A stretch of DNA of 64,000 nt from Citrus sinensis (lineage: Eukaryota > Streptophyta > Magnoliopsida > Sapindales > Rutaceae), in contig NC_068557.1 in NCBI RefSeq assembly GCF_022201045.2, positions 620,001 to 684,000 of the forward strand, written 5' to 3'. Below, one piece after another: positions 9,847 through 23,104 of the stretch. Each line of letters starts with the position of its first letter. Position 1 is the first letter of the stretch. The translations under genes were made by a program, and so were the position numbers. The notes under the pieces are model-generated. The model saw only the letters and a list, made by a program, of their open reading frames with translations. It made no database searches and had not been told where the DNA came from.

Positions 9847-10840
9847 TACGTGCATTATGTATTTGCCACAAAAAGCTGATATATATTTTGTGTTTTTTTA
9901 TTTTTCGTTAAGTTAAATAATGTTTTTAATCTTTATTTAAACTATTAATGTTTGTAATTGAATGTATGTATTTGGCCTGGTATCAATTAATGTTAAGTCT
10001 CGCGATTAAATGTATAAGTTTGCTCTTTGCTGCAATTATTTGTTTACATTTCAACCAATAAATTATACAAAGAACAAAATCAAGAGTTGAAAGCACTGAA
10101 ATTTGTATGAATTATGGAATTCTGCTTTCAGATTCACTTCTCTGATTGTGTCTTCAATTTTAAAAATGAAATTTCACGTTTACAGTTTACTTGCTTCGAG
10201 ACGATAAACTAAGCAAGTAGAGCAAGAATATTTATACATATCAGAGGATAATATTTCATTTTCAAGAATCGAGAAAAACAATAATTTTCAATGAGAAATA
10301 GAATTGCTATATAAACGAAAAACAGAAGCACACACAGACGTGTAATAATTCAGAGATGCATTTTCCACATTTACAAGTCAAAATACTTATGATTTTTATC
10401 GTATTTGAGATTATACCCGATTCTAGTTGTATGTTTTATGACATTATAGCACGTCTTGATGTTGGTAATTAATTAAGGATTCTTCATGCGACTCATTAAT
10501 ATTATAGGTATCAAAATTCATCGCAGATTTTGCAAGATTTCCTCCGTGCAAACAAATGTGTGCATGTATTATCGAATTATAAATCTTTTACCACAGGGCA
10601 TGACTTCACTCATAACTCTTATGTAATTTAATTATTTAGCTCTAGAATAAAGCAGTACATTTCTGTTGCACGTGCATTTATAATAGTGTAAGGTTAAATT
10701 TTAATTACATATTATTATAAAAAAAAAAACTCAGCACAACCAAATCCGAAAATTATTGCCCGCGCTTACACATACACAGGGGATTAAATGTGATCCACGT
10801 TATCTGAGAGAACAAATCAGCCAGATCTTCTGCTGCTACT
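9847..10840. other. Intergenic between protease copies; no gene seen
   Basis: AT-rich, with no reading frame that looks coding. From about 10780 it becomes the proximal promoter of the protease gene. Nothing else is supported. Confidence 0.6.
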
Positions 10841-10841
10841 A

Positions 10842-10851
10842 TTTATATATA
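10842..10851 (+). promoter_or_regulatory. TATA box of the cysteine protease gene
   Basis: TTTATATATAG lies about 95 bp before the ATG at 10942, giving room for a leader of about 60-70 nt. The paralogous pseudogene upstream lacks this block. Confidence 0.6.
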
Positions 10852-10941
10852 GACAGGGAGCTGCCATGTTTGCTTCAGTTATTCACAATTTTGTTTATAA
10901 ATTAGCTATATAGCCAACTCCTTCGACTTGCTAAATAAACC

Positions 10942-12445
10942 ATGGTTTTAATATTCAAGAAGAGCGGTTTTATGATGATTATCATCGTTGTGGTGATCAC
11001 CATTTGTGCATCACATGTTCAAGTGGCGGTGTCCCGATCAATGAATGAAGCAGCATCCATCTCCATTGCTGAGAAACACGAAAAATGGATGGCTGAGCAT
11101 GGACGCAGTTACAAGGACGAGCTAGAAAAGGACATGCGCTTTAAGATATTCAAGCAAAACCTTGAATACATTGACAAAGTCAATAATAATAATAATAGTA
11201 ATGAAGGGATCAATCGGACGTACCAGTTAGGTACCAATCAATTTTCAGACTTAACCAATGCGGAGTTTCGTGCTTCATATGCCGGAAACAGCATGGCAAT
11301 AACTAGCCAGCACTCATCCTTCAAGTACCAAAACCTGACCCAAGTTCCAACTAGCATGGACTGGAGGGAGAAAGGAGCTGTTACTTCTATTAAGAACCAA
11401 GGCGGATGTGGTAATCTATTATTATTGATTAACTAATAATGTGAATCAAATCAATGTGATTTTATCTGTGTGTTTATATAGATGTTTCAATCCAGGATTC
11501 TGGATTTGTAAAATTACACACACACATACATAAATACTAATTAAATTTTATCTATGGTAATTATACATCGTCACATGTGCTTGTTGTCCTAGTGGTTTTT
11601 AAGTAATTTTCTTTATGTGGATACTCTGATTTGAATCTTAGGGATGTAGGGGCTAAAACAATTGATTTGTTAAATTACATTTAACATGCCAACATGACAT
11701 ACATAAAATAGATGTGATTGCAGCGGTCCACCCAGTGATTTAAAAAATATCAATTTTCCATCCATCGTAAAATTAGACTTCAAGTTGCAAAGGTAAACTT
11801 CAGTTTATCGTTATTTTTATCAGCATTTAATTTTTCACTGAATATCACTGATCTAGGACATATATATATGCAGCAGCTTGTTGGGCATTTTCAGCAGTGG
11901 CGGCGGTGGAAGGGATCACTCAGATAAGTAGTGGTAATCTGATTCGACTTTCGGAGCAACAATTACTAGACTGCTCTTCAAATGGTAACTCGGGTTGTGT
12001 CGCAGGCAAGAGTGATATTGCTTTTAAATATATCATAAAAAACCAGGGTATTGCCACGGAAGCTGATTATCCATACCATCAAGTCCAAGGATCCTGTGGC
12101 CGTGAGCATGCAGCTGCCGCTAAAATCAGTAGTTATGAAGTTTTACCCTCGGGTGATGAGCAGGCTTTACTTAAGGCTGTGAGCATGCAGCCAGTATCCA
12201 TTAATATTGAAGGCACCGGACAAGACTTCAAGAATTACAAAGGAGGTATTTTTAATGGAGTATGTGGGACTCAGTTGGATCATGCTGTCACTATTATTGG
12301 GTTTGGAACAACTGAAGATGGAACCAAATACTGGTTAATTAAGAATTCATGGGGGGACACTTGGGGTGAGGCTGGCTACATGAGGATTCAAAGAGATGAA
12401 GGTCTCTGCGGCATTGGCACTCAGGCTGCCTATCCAATTACATGA
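10942..12445 (+). CDS. SAG12-like papain-family cysteine protease
   Basis: Two exons, 10942-11410 and 11874-12445, join into 346 residues. The intron runs from GT at 11411 to AG at 11873. The acceptor choice keeps the C-x-x-C-W spacing. Order: hydrophobic signal peptide (about residues 9-30), I29 propeptide with an ERFNIN-type helix (MRFKIFKQNLEYID) and a TNQFSDLTNAEF motif, then the C1A catalytic domain from about residue 135 (VPTSMDWREKGAV). Expected catalytic residues are present: Gln153, Cys159 in CWAFSAV, His293 in LDHAV, Asn314 in KNSWG. The loop before the catalytic Cys reads QGGCAACW rather than the usual QGSCGSCW, a mild departure. The length equals typical SAG12 proteins. It likely acts as an endopeptidase in the vacuole or secretory route during senescence or nutrient recycling. 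The neighbouring pseudogene shows a local tandem duplication. Confidence 0.92.
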
Positions 12446-14122
12446 CTGTAGCTACTAGCTAGTGTTAGTTTCATATTATATTATACAATAATGGTAGAAG
12501 TCACAAACTTTGTACAAGTTAATCAAATTGATAAAATTACAATGCTAATTAATTAGAATACAATTGATTCAATAAATAAACTTACATTGAGAAATAAAAT
12601 TGCTTAATATATAGAAATTTTAGGTGGAAAAAGGTAATTACAGAAAATTCATATCATATTTACAATATGATTCTTTGTAGATTCCAAACTCCAAGTTGCA
12701 ACATCAATGTGTTGGATTAGAATTTAAAGCTGAGCTTATTTTTTATTAAGCAAAGAATCAATGGTCAATATTTATTTTGTGTTTTTATTTTTTATTTATA
12801 TTACCCGACAACCAGCGATTTAGTACTAAAGAGACTCAATTCAGCATTAAATCCTTGTTATAATGTGTTATATGTGTATCCTTGTCAAAGTGTGTTATGT
12901 GTAGTAGGATAAATCTTCATATATCATGCACCCAAATTGACTGGACAAGAATTTGCATTTTATTTATTTATTTTTCAAATACTATAAGTTGAAAGAAGAA
13001 ACTTGTGAGTGTCTTGAATTTGCATGAATACTAATTACAATAACAACTAGAAATTCCCTACAACTTTCCTAGACAGATCGGTTGAGGCATTTATTGTCCA
13101 CATGTTTGGGCTTAGAACGACTTACGACTGAATTTGTTTCCAATATGTTAAAGAAAACCTTTCCATTTACAAGGACACTTCAGAAATAATGTGATTTGCC
13201 ACCTTATTAACAATAGGTGATTGCATAATTTTTAATACATTAAATACCCAACAAATACAGAGATAAGTTTGATTTTCTTTTAATTTCACTCTTGATACCT
13301 CTGTGGACCCTTGAATACGTCAACATATTAAAACTATTACTAAAAGAAAACAAATATAATGTCCATGTCACTGTAAAGTACAACGTGTTTATTTTAATTA
13401 ATTTTGTATATACAAATTCTTGTGCCATTTTTGTTAGTAAAAGTAATGTGACAATATTATATGTATATAAATCAATTATCATCGCATGTCTCATGTATGG
13501 AGGGAATTAAAAAATATATTTATAAGACGAGATATGTGTCGATGGTGTATCTGGCTATATCAGTTCGAACAAAAGGTTATTTCCCTAGTGTTATTATTGT
13601 CAAATAAAATGTATTTTTTTTAAGAATAAAATAATCATTTTAGTTCTTCTTGAATGAAATATGCAGGAAAAATTTACGTAGATATTTTATAACGCGAATC
13701 ACATGTTAATATGTATTACGTGTTTGTGTGTATGAACACACAAATATATGTAGAATTTAATTATATTAAATTCAACACTTCAGCTCTGTGAATTCATAGA
13801 TTCCCCATTTCATTAATTAGTTGGCGTAGACATTCATTTTTATACGGCATTTGAGTCAAAGTAAGCAAGCGCCAAGACGTCAACAAAAGTTTCAGAGACG
13901 GAAGAAGTCATCAAAAATTTCAAAGTTGATTCATCATTTTATAATTTGAAAAGTCGTCACATTCTTGCTACTATATTAAAACAACACTTAAGGGTCCCTC
14001 AGGCTTATACCTTACATAATCTGTGGGGTAGCAAGTAAAATCGTCCTACATTCATCACCTTGTTGTGCTGAATCTTTGAAGAGAGAAACAAAAAAAGGGG
14101 GAAAAATTGAAGCTTCTGCAAA
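12446..14122. other. Intergenic; protease 3' region and PSY upstream region
   Basis: No gene seen. The overlapping open frames at 13240-13510 on opposite strands lack any recognisable motif and sit in AT-rich DNA. The last few hundred bases before 14123 are the promoter and leader of the phytoene synthase locus; I could not single out a convincing TATA box. Confidence 0.55.
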
Positions 14123-15901
14123 ATGTGTTCAACTTTTTCACTTGCAGCTAAGCCATCCATCGGAGAGAGCAGAGGCAAAATATGGAGTCTACAAGTTATC
14201 AATTCAGCGGCAAGATCTGAATTGAACATAAACATCCCCAGAGAGAAAAACTCGATCATTCTCCCAGATTATCAACACAAGGCATGCTTCAGAGTGATGT
14301 ACATATATGCGAAATCGCGGAAAGACAGTCACTGGCTAACAATTTATCAGACAAGGGAGATGCCTTCAGAAGCAAGCCACAGCTCGATGCTATGTTTCTT
14401 GATGAAGCTTATGAGAGATGCAGGAAAATTTGTGCAGAATATGCAAAGACTTATTACTTGGGTACTTTTAATTTCCATCCATTTTGATGAAGCTTAATAG
14501 CACATGAACTTCTATTGCTTTTGTTCTTCTAAATGATTCTAGTTGTGTTGTTGATGCAGGAACTTTGTTGCTGACAAAAGAGAGACAGAAAGCCATATGG
14601 GCGGTTTACGGTGAGGAATAGCTACTAAATTTACGTAAATTAATCATAGAAATGATATAATGAGCGAAGTTGCGCAGGTTATAGTGAACAACATTACCAC
14701 GCTTGTTTGGTTAATCCATAACTTCAAAACTGTTACAGAATCGTGTCATGTGTGCTACTAATTGTTGCAATGCACATGTAAGTGTTAAATATTCAACTCA
14801 ATGCTTTGTTGTCACAGCTTGGTGCAAGAGAACTGATGAGCTAGTTGATGGCCCGAATGCATTTTGTGTAAGCCCTGCTGCTCTTGATAGATGGAAGAGA
14901 GACTACAAGATATCTTCAATGGGCACCCTAATGACATTCTTGATGCTGCACTTACTGATACTGTTTCCAAGTTCAATTTACACATCAAGGTACTTCAAAG
15001 TTTTGATTTCAGAAATGGATTTTTATTTTATTTTTTTAAAATTTTTTTGGCTTTAGGCTTATGTCTATGAATCTGATGTGGTGTTTCAATTTTTTTATGA
15101 TGAATAGCCTTTTAGGGACATGATTAAGGGCATGAGAATGGACACAGAGAAATGCAGATATGCAAACTTCCAAGAGCTCTATCTTTACTGCTACTATGCA
15201 GGTGGCACTGTAGGCCTAATGAGCGTTCCGGTGATGGGGATGGATCCGGATTCCTCAGCTTCTGCTCAAAGTATATACAATGCAGCTCTCTACTTAGGTA
15301 TCGGAAATCAACTCACAAACATTCTCAGAGATGTGGGCGAAGAGTAAGTTTCGTAAACTTCTACTTGGCAGCTAGTGGTTGCATTTAAATACATCCTTAC
15401 CAACAATTAAAATCTTTACTTTCAGTGCTTCAAGAGGGAGAATTTATCTTCCTCAAGACGAGCTTGCGAAATTTGGATTACGCGACGAGGATATTTTCTC
15501 AAGAAAGGTCAGTGATGAATGGAGAGAGTTCATGAAAGAGCAAATTACAAGAGCAAGATATTTCTACAAGCTAGCAGAAGAGGGGGCTTCAGAGCTTGAC
15601 AAGGCTAGCCGATGGCCGGTAACTAAAAAAATACTTTGAAATAAACTAAGAATTAATCCATCTAATGAAGATTCACAATTGCAACAAAAACAAGACTCAA
15701 GTCTGAAGATTATTGACACGGTGAATGATATGCATGCAGGTGTGGACAGTCTTGATATTGTATCAAAAAATCTTGGATGCCATACAAGATAATGACTATG
15801 ACAACTTGACAAAGAGAGCCTATGTTGGAAACATTAAAAAGCTTTTCTTGGTGCGACAGGCATACTATAGAGCTCAATCAATTTCAACAGCTACGGATTA
15901 A
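14123..15901 (+). pseudogene. PSY3-type phytoene synthase, two frame breaks
   Basis: Phytoene synthase joins two geranylgeranyl diphosphate molecules in plastids, the first committed step of carotenoid synthesis. Six exons fit with GT-AG borders: 14123-14461, 14560-14610, 14818-14989, 15108-15343, 15426-15618 and 15740-15901. Exon 1 carries EAYERCRKICAEYAKTYYLG, exon 2 TLLLTKERQKAIWAVY, exon 3 the first Asp motif DELVD, and exon 4 [12 protein letters not shown] and the second Asp motif in ILRDVGED. Exons 5-6 carry [16 protein letters not shown] and DNLTKRAYVG, ending in ISTATD. The wording ([21 protein letters not shown]) points to the PSY3 clade, linked in other plants to root apocarotenoid and strigolactone supply. 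Two frame problems are visible. The transit-peptide frame from 14123 does not join the conserved exon-1 frame, which is closed by a stop at 14218. In exon 3 one base is missing near 14893-14900, making 172 nt where frame needs 173. Either a recent pseudogene or sequence errors. Confidence 0.85.
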
Positions 15902-17033
15902 TTATTTTATTCCAATTTTTCTTACACATTGTTTTAAGAAGATAATACAGGAAAACCTAGGGATTTAGCATATTATTTAGAAGCACCAATACTCATATCA
16001 TGTTGAGGCAGCCATACAAGCATTCAATCAGCAGACCATGTATTAAATTTGTAATACGTCCATTGTAGTAAGAAATATATTGATTTATACACATTTGCAA
16101 TAGATTCTTATGATGCAATCTAGATTTAATATCCAAACTCTTGGCAATTTAGGATAATTACATTAGATTCTGCAATTTCATTGCCAAAATAAAGGGACAT
16201 TTGAATATGGTTATAAAGGTGAGATACTAAAATTACATCCTTACAAAGTTAATAATAAAAAATGATGAATAACCTTCATATGGTACGTTGGTTAACTTTG
16301 TAAACATAACATTATCGCAGGAGAATATCTTCTAGATTGCCAAAAGAGTTCACTGTGAATTTGTGATTTCACCGTGTAACCCCCAACACAGTTTTTCAAT
16401 TTGTTCCCACAGATTCAACATCCCCATCCTCAAATAAATGAATAATTCTATGAGATTTGTAATCGATATCCATTAGAATTACCACCCTCAAAATTATGAA
16501 CGGATCAGATAATAGAATTAGGGGTTAATTTACCAAAGGAATCTAAGCTTTTTTACGTTTGAAAGACAAAATAATTTGAACAATATAAGGCTTGCAATAT
16601 TTGAAAGCACAACAGATAATGATTGAAAAAAATTATAGAAACACCCATTATAAGAAAAATGTTTTTAACTCATCGTCCCTCTACAGATCCCCAACTCCCA
16701 GCATCATCCTTCTACAGAAGAAAGAACCAAAAAGAAACAAAAAAATTGAAAGCAAGAGAAGGAAAAAAAAAAGGCCATATTGTTTGTTTGCAGGAAATGG
16801 TACATACGTCGATTAGAGCAATGCCGGCTCCACTGCTTCCTCTTGAAACTCAATCATAATCCAAGTAAACAATCAATTCAAGGAAGCCTCACCCGTCCAT
16901 TTTACATGATTTTGCCTTCCGTCCACCACCATAATCATAAGCATAAATCTTAAATTTGAGAAACGCCCTGAACACATACACCAGCTGATAGGCAGTGGCT
17001 GCTGGTAACATACCAAGTTTGTGACGGCTTGCA
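15902..17033. other. PSY downstream region and PP2A 3' UTR
   Basis: Two genes converge here. The first few hundred bases follow the PSY stop. The part next to 17034 is the 3' untranslated region of the minus-strand PP2A gene. The open frames at 16592-16859 are A-rich and not convincing. No separate gene is seen. Confidence 0.55.
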
Positions 17034-20000
17034 TTATAGAAAGTAATCAGGTGTTCTCCGGGTAACATCTGGCTCTCCTCTTCTTGGGGCAGGCTCAAAC
17101 TGCAAATATAGAAATTTCATAAGATTTAGCAAGTGCAACAATCCGCATGCCTTCTAGGATTTTGAACCATGTGTCGGGAAAACAAAGAGAGAGATATCAA
17201 CCTGAATGAATGTGTGGCCCTTGCAGTCGTCAACTTCCAAGATGGACGCCATGTTCCCACAGCGATAACAGTAATTGGGTGCACTAAATATGGTAACCAC
17301 CTTTTGTTCCTGTCAAAGATATGCAGAACGTAGTTTAAAAAAGAAAAAAAGAAAACCACCAATCCAAAAAGAGAGAATGCCACATCAGCTTTAAAATAGG
17401 AGGTATTTACATGACCCCAGTTGTATCCTTCCATAACCAGCTGGTGAGCCCTAGCAATCAGCTTTAAGTTATTTGTATGATTAAATTGCTCTGATATGTC
17501 CTGCAACAACAAGAAAATAAGCAACAAAAACAGTTTTCTGAATGGGTGACATACAATGACGAAAGGAAAGAGCAATTGTATTTACTTGGCCAAAGGTATA
17601 TCCAGCACCCCTTGGCGATATACCCCAACCACAACGATCATCTGGATCAGACCATAAAAGATCACACATGGGACCCTCATGGGGAACTTCTTGAACACGG
17701 TCAAAATTACGAATGTTATCGAGAGTCTCAATGGACGGAGACAATCCACCATGGAGACAAAATATTTCTGATTCAACCTTCAAAACAGAAAAAACTACAT
17801 ATAATAATGGAAAACTACAAATATCAACTAAAACAATGGCAGAGCAATTAAAATATTTAATTTTCACTTATCAAGCTTGAGGATCAGCTAAGGTAGTAGT
17901 TGGGGAAATAAAAAAATATAAATCAGCATTCTCAACACTCAACATGAAAATGAAATGGAGGATATTGGAAAATAAACAGATTGGGTTTAAGCTGGTTGTA
18001 GAGGGTGTTCTAGCAGAGAGGACAGAGTGGAGCGCTTTACAGGTTCTAAATCATTGACCATGATGGCAATGATGATAAATGGGGTTGTGTAGCAGCAGTA
18101 CTGGTCTGTCGTGAGTACAATAGTGCAACCACGCTGACAATTGACACTCAGGTAACTCATGCTTGCCTGGCACGAGCTCAAAAACTGATAAAATAAGACA
18201 GTCCTTCATGACTGAAAAAAAAAAAAAAATACTATCTCAGATCAACAATCAATTATCACATCTTTAGGGGTTTCCAAACTAGGACTCTCATCTAAAATGG
18301 ATATGAATATTCAAATGGCCATCCTCTAATATCCCCCACCTCCCAACGCCCCTTTTCTATGCACCCAAGAATACCCTTTTTTTTTTTCTTTTTTTCATTT
18401 TAGACATAAAACAAAAGAAACAAATAAAGTCATACTAACCAATGCTGTCAGTGGAAAATAGTCAAATAAATCTGTGAATATCTTCCAAACATTTGCATTG
18501 CCGTACCTGCAAATAAAAGCAAGAGATGAATATCTAAACAAACAGCAAGCAAGGATAAATATAGAAGAAACTTTACTGAACCAAGAAAAAAAGATTTACA
18601 CTTCAGACGTGAAAGAATATTGAGTAGAATTACATAAAATACAGTAGTCATTTCTTAAGGGTAAACTATATTCTTATTCTTCATGTGCATCAACCCAACT
18701 ACGGTCCGCAGACTGTTTCCCAATCCAATGTTACAAAATATGTCTTCACTGCTATAAACCGAATTTTGTCTTCGTAGTTATTTCGCCACATTTTTCAGAA
18801 TAAACGTGGCATATAATCACTTTTATATGTTCATTGCAAATCCATGTATACACATGAATAGATATGCTCTGAGTGTATAGAATATTTGACAGATGACTGA
18901 CAACCTTTATAAATGTTGAAGCATGACCCTTGTGTCCCTTTATAGAAACAATAGACCTTTCAATCGCATGTTATGGGGAAATTTGAACCAATCACTACAG
19001 CCAATCCTTAATATGTTTACTTTTTTTCTTCAGCATCTATTTGAAATGACTGCCAGCACCAGTTATTGGTATCGATGCCCGTGTTCATGAATCAGAAATT
19101 GAATAATTTAAAATAAAACCACATTGACTGACTAGCTACAACTGTTCCATCAACACATTAGATCTATCTGAGAGCAGATGAAAGCCTAGAGATAATCGCA
19201 CCAAGACCTTGAATAGAAGAAAAGCATGTTGTCTGACACAGTCAATATTACAATTGTGAGGATAAAATTTCCAATCAAGGTCCCAAGCTACAAAAATTCT
19301 TTGTTCCAATCAAAAGATGAACCTTAGAAACCAAGGATTCCCGGAAACTCACTTCCTAAGGCACTCATCATAGAATCCATAGACCTGAGTAATCTGCAGA
19401 AGGAAACACAATGCCATAATCAGCTAATGCTGATAAAGTTTTAGAGATAAAAGACTGAGAATCACAAGTTTCAACTGCAAGCAAACATTTCAAAACCTGT
19501 ATAAGGGCGTACAGAGAAGGCACCACTTAAACAGAATAACTAACTATAGTTCTTTGATTACTACCTATTATTTTAAGAAATCTGAAATAAGAGGAGGACA
19601 ATTATATCAACTTTGACAAGCACTTCCAGAAAGCATATCTAAAATAAAATATGAAGGATACCTGACGACTTTCATGATTCCCCCTTAGAATAGTAATCCT
19701 TTGAGGATAACGCACTTTCAGAGATACCAAAAGCTGGAGAAAAAGGGAGGCAAAAAAAACATTCAGAAACATAATATACTGCCCCAGCCATAAACCACAA
19801 AACCTAAACTAAATCCAAAGTGATTGATAATTCGGAAAATGAGAAGCTTCAGATTGAAAAGAAACTACAAAGAGTGCATCCTCACTCTTACCTATAGATA
19901 ACTCTTTGAACTGAAATTAAACATTTAAACTAAAAACAAAAGATACCAACTTATACATACCGTAACAGTTTCTACTGAATAGTAACCACGGTCAACATAA

Positions 20001-22904
20001 TCTCCCATGAACAAGTAGTTTGTATCTGGACACTGAAAGAAACCATGGAATCGAAAATACACATTTAACTGCGAACTCCAATATGGTGAATATATCCAAA
20101 TAATAAATGAAAATGAATACATACAGTGAGACAACAAGTCAAGCAGACAAAACAATCAAACACAAAAGTTATCAATCCAAAAACACCAAACTTAAGATAA
20201 CATATACAGTTGAAAATGACTTTGGCTAAATTATGAACCATCCCAGCACTGACAAAAGTAGGTATAAGGTGACAATGTGCATAGGATCCCAGCTTCAGAC
20301 AGTTATTACCACTATTGCCAGGATGCATCACACATGACATCACCTAAGCTGCTAGAACGTAAAAGCTCCTCTACTTGAGATATGCAGAGGACTTCAACCC
20401 CATATTTAAAAGAGGCTAATATAAATCTCCAATTAGAATATCTTAAATATCCAGCATAACTAATGAACATTTCTTCAGCAGAGACAATAATAACCCCTTA
20501 AGAAGAAGTACCTTTCCTCCAATGCGGAAAAGCTCTGCAAGATCATGAAATTGTCCATGAATATCACCACAAATTGTAACAGGACTTTTTACAGGCTGCA
20601 ATGCAAGCAAACAAACAAGATTAACTAAAATTCACAACACCTTAAACTCCTGGTAAGTACTAGCAAATTTGATACAAGAAAAGCACTACCAAATATAAAA
20701 ATGAAGCATAGACCAGCTAACCAAGAAAAAGAGATTGAGAACCTTAAACACAGTACAGCAAATGATCCTACATATCACTTAGGCTTAGTAAGCACTAACA
20801 GTACCAACAGGCGGTAAACTAAGGTTGGTCATGATCATTGTCTCTAACACAACCCAAATGGCCATCCTAAAATCTACTAAGTTGAAACTTGAGATTGAAA
20901 AGTACGATAATGACAAAGAAAAACAAAATGTAAACAAAACAGGATTCAAGCACATAAAGAATAATAATTGATAGTATCTACAGAAACAATTGTCAGATTT
21001 TTTTTTTTAAAAAAAGGCCATCGTATACAATGGCAGAATAAGCACACCTGGACATTACTTTCATCCATCAATATCTCCTTGGCCTTTTCGCATAACACTC
21101 TAACCTGAAACATAAAAAAGAAATGTCAGGAAAAAGAAATAAAATAAAATAAAAGACACCTCTAGTAGTGTTGATGCAAATTGTTTTCCTACTCCAATAG
21201 ATACAAATAAAATAACTTGAGCCAAGGAAAACAGTAAAAACGCTGATACAAATTGTATTTCTACTCCTATAGATACAAGCAACATAACCTAAGACAAGGA
21301 AAATAGTAAAAATAAAAAAAAAAAGGACATGTGCCACAGACAATGGACCTATGTGCAGTTAAAATACAAACATCGCAAGGAAAAACTGCCACTTAAGTAA
21401 ATATGCTAAAAAAGCACATGGAAGTGAAAACATTGACAGAGTTCCAGGAAACTGTGGCAAAACATATTTTGTCAACAGTTCAAAAATCGTTGGCTTTTGT
21501 TTATGCCATCACCATAACAATTTTTCTCCTTAAATCAACAAGCTTGAAACAAAACTCACTATAGGAACATTGATACACCTTTTTTTATCAAATGGATTGA
21601 AAGATGGAAGCAGATGAGCATGGTATTTTCCGATTCTTCATGAGCATGGTATTTGCCAATTTTCTGAAGTAACTTCGTGATATGCCTAAATCCTAAAAAT
21701 ATTTCCAAAAAAGGCTCAGAAATTTTCATGGCATGCAGTTGCCTATTAACATTCTCATGTAGAAAACCATAGGCTCATTCATTGACTTTTCCCAAACACA
21801 TCGCAGGAAAGTACTAGGTAGAACCAAAACGAAGGGGGAAAAAATTTACAACATTCCACGTCTTAGGTCCCTCACATATTTACACCAACTCAACATGAAG
21901 TTCAGTTCTCAACCAAGAAGCATTGAGAATAAGAAATCTTGATTAACATAATTAAAGTGCTGAGAATAAAGAAAGAAGCATCAAAATACAAGTATGTACA
22001 AACTGCCCTCTTGCATGCTAATATGCTGATTCCCTCCACAACCCATTTCTTTTTTTCCAAGAGTCCCATTCAGAAATATAAAAAACCTCTGCGGACTAAG
22101 CACTTTGAAATCCTTCCCCACCCCTCACATGCTATTCCACATACAATGTAAATGGACATCAGCTTCAACAAGCCTAATCAAGAAAAAGGAAAAACACAAC
22201 AAAAGCATCTTCCATCAAATGAATCTAACTAAGGCTTCTACTCCCCATATCCCAAACAAAAAGAAAACAGAAATTGAAAATTCGCAGTCACAAATGCCAA
22301 GATCTGCAGCTCTCACATTAACATCTACCAGGACTGCGCGGACAACCGACAATATAATCCGTGAAAGTATCAGCAGCACTCAGAGCAAGACCAAATCTTA
22401 GGGCATCCCAAAAATTAAATGCAAGAAGAAAAGATTAAAATTTCTATATCTCTGCATCTATTACAATTCAATAAACCAGAAAAATAAAAAGTTCCCAGCT
22501 TAAGAAACCGAAAATGCAATTTAAAATCATCTCATTTAACAGATCTTATTCAATCCCTAGGATAACCCACAAATCCATTTCCAGATCGATCCAATATATC
22601 CCTAAGATTAACAAAATTGACAGATCTCCCGCCAAAAACATCAAATTCATCGATCCCTCACAAGTCCTACACAACAAACCAAACAACCCCGATCCGTACC
22701 ACTACTCATAAATTAACACAACCACTACAAATAAGCGAAAATCCAAAAAAAAAAAACAAATTTTCACAATAACAAAAAAATCATATTTTTTTAATTTTCA
22801 CATTACAGTACCTCTTGTTCCGATAAGGGCTTGCACTGCATAAGCTGAGCAATCTGCTCGTCGAGATTTCCATGTGAATTTGAAGGGACCGAATCCAAGC
22901 TCAT
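17034..22904 (-). CDS. Protein phosphatase 2A catalytic subunit (PP2A-3/4 type)
   Basis: Eleven exons on the minus strand: 22904-22812, 21104-21048, 20595-20512, 20032-19961, 19733-19662, 19393-19353, 18506-18440, 17777-17586, 17500-17411, 17309-17202 and 17099-17034. They join to 942 nt, 313 residues, the length of Arabidopsis PP2A-3 and PP2A-4. All introns are GT-AG. Metal-binding and catalytic phosphoesterase motifs are intact: [46 protein letters not shown] and [11 protein letters not shown]. The protein ends in RRTPDYFL, the tail that is carboxyl-methylated on the last Leu and controls holoenzyme assembly. It removes phosphate from Ser/Thr in cytosol and nucleus as the C subunit with scaffold A and regulatory B subunits. 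The start context is a single ATG after a long leader; subfamily II proteins begin similarly with a short variable segment before LDEQI. Confidence 0.97.
21170..21313. repeat. Tandem 72-bp duplication inside a PP2A intron
   Basis: The block starting GTTGATGCAAATTG at 21170 recurs as GCTGATACAAATTG at 21242 and runs to about 21313, with roughly 85% identity. It lies in the first intron of the PP2A gene and has no visible function. Confidence 0.75.
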
Positions 22905-22965
22905 TTTCTTGTCCTTCTTCTTCTTAATTTGCAGACTCAGATCCCTTCACTTTCCTCTTTTTAAT

Positions 22966-22982
22966 CTAACCCTAACCCTAAA
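22966..22982 (-). promoter_or_regulatory. Double telo-box in the PP2A leader/promoter
   Basis: CTAACCCTAACCCTAAA on the plus strand is two linked telomere-type AACCCTA units, about 65 bp upstream of the PP2A ATG; a further AACCCTAA lies near 22995. Telo-boxes are common near transcription starts of plant housekeeping and translation genes. A GA-rich run at about 23068-23100 is probably part of the same leader or core promoter. Confidence 0.5.
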
Positions 22983-23104
22983 TTTCAACAAACAAACCCT
23001 AATTTTTTCGAAACCCTATAATCAAAATTCAATTTTGTATCTCAAAAAAAAATTTTAAAAAAAAAAGAGAGAAGGCTTCAGTGTTTAGAGAGAGAGAGAG
23101 AAAT

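Noticed and set aside
17481-17867. 128-residue minus frame and a 101-residue plus frame over the same stretch
   Set aside because: The first is a PP2A exon with intron read-through at both ends; the second is its antisense shadow.
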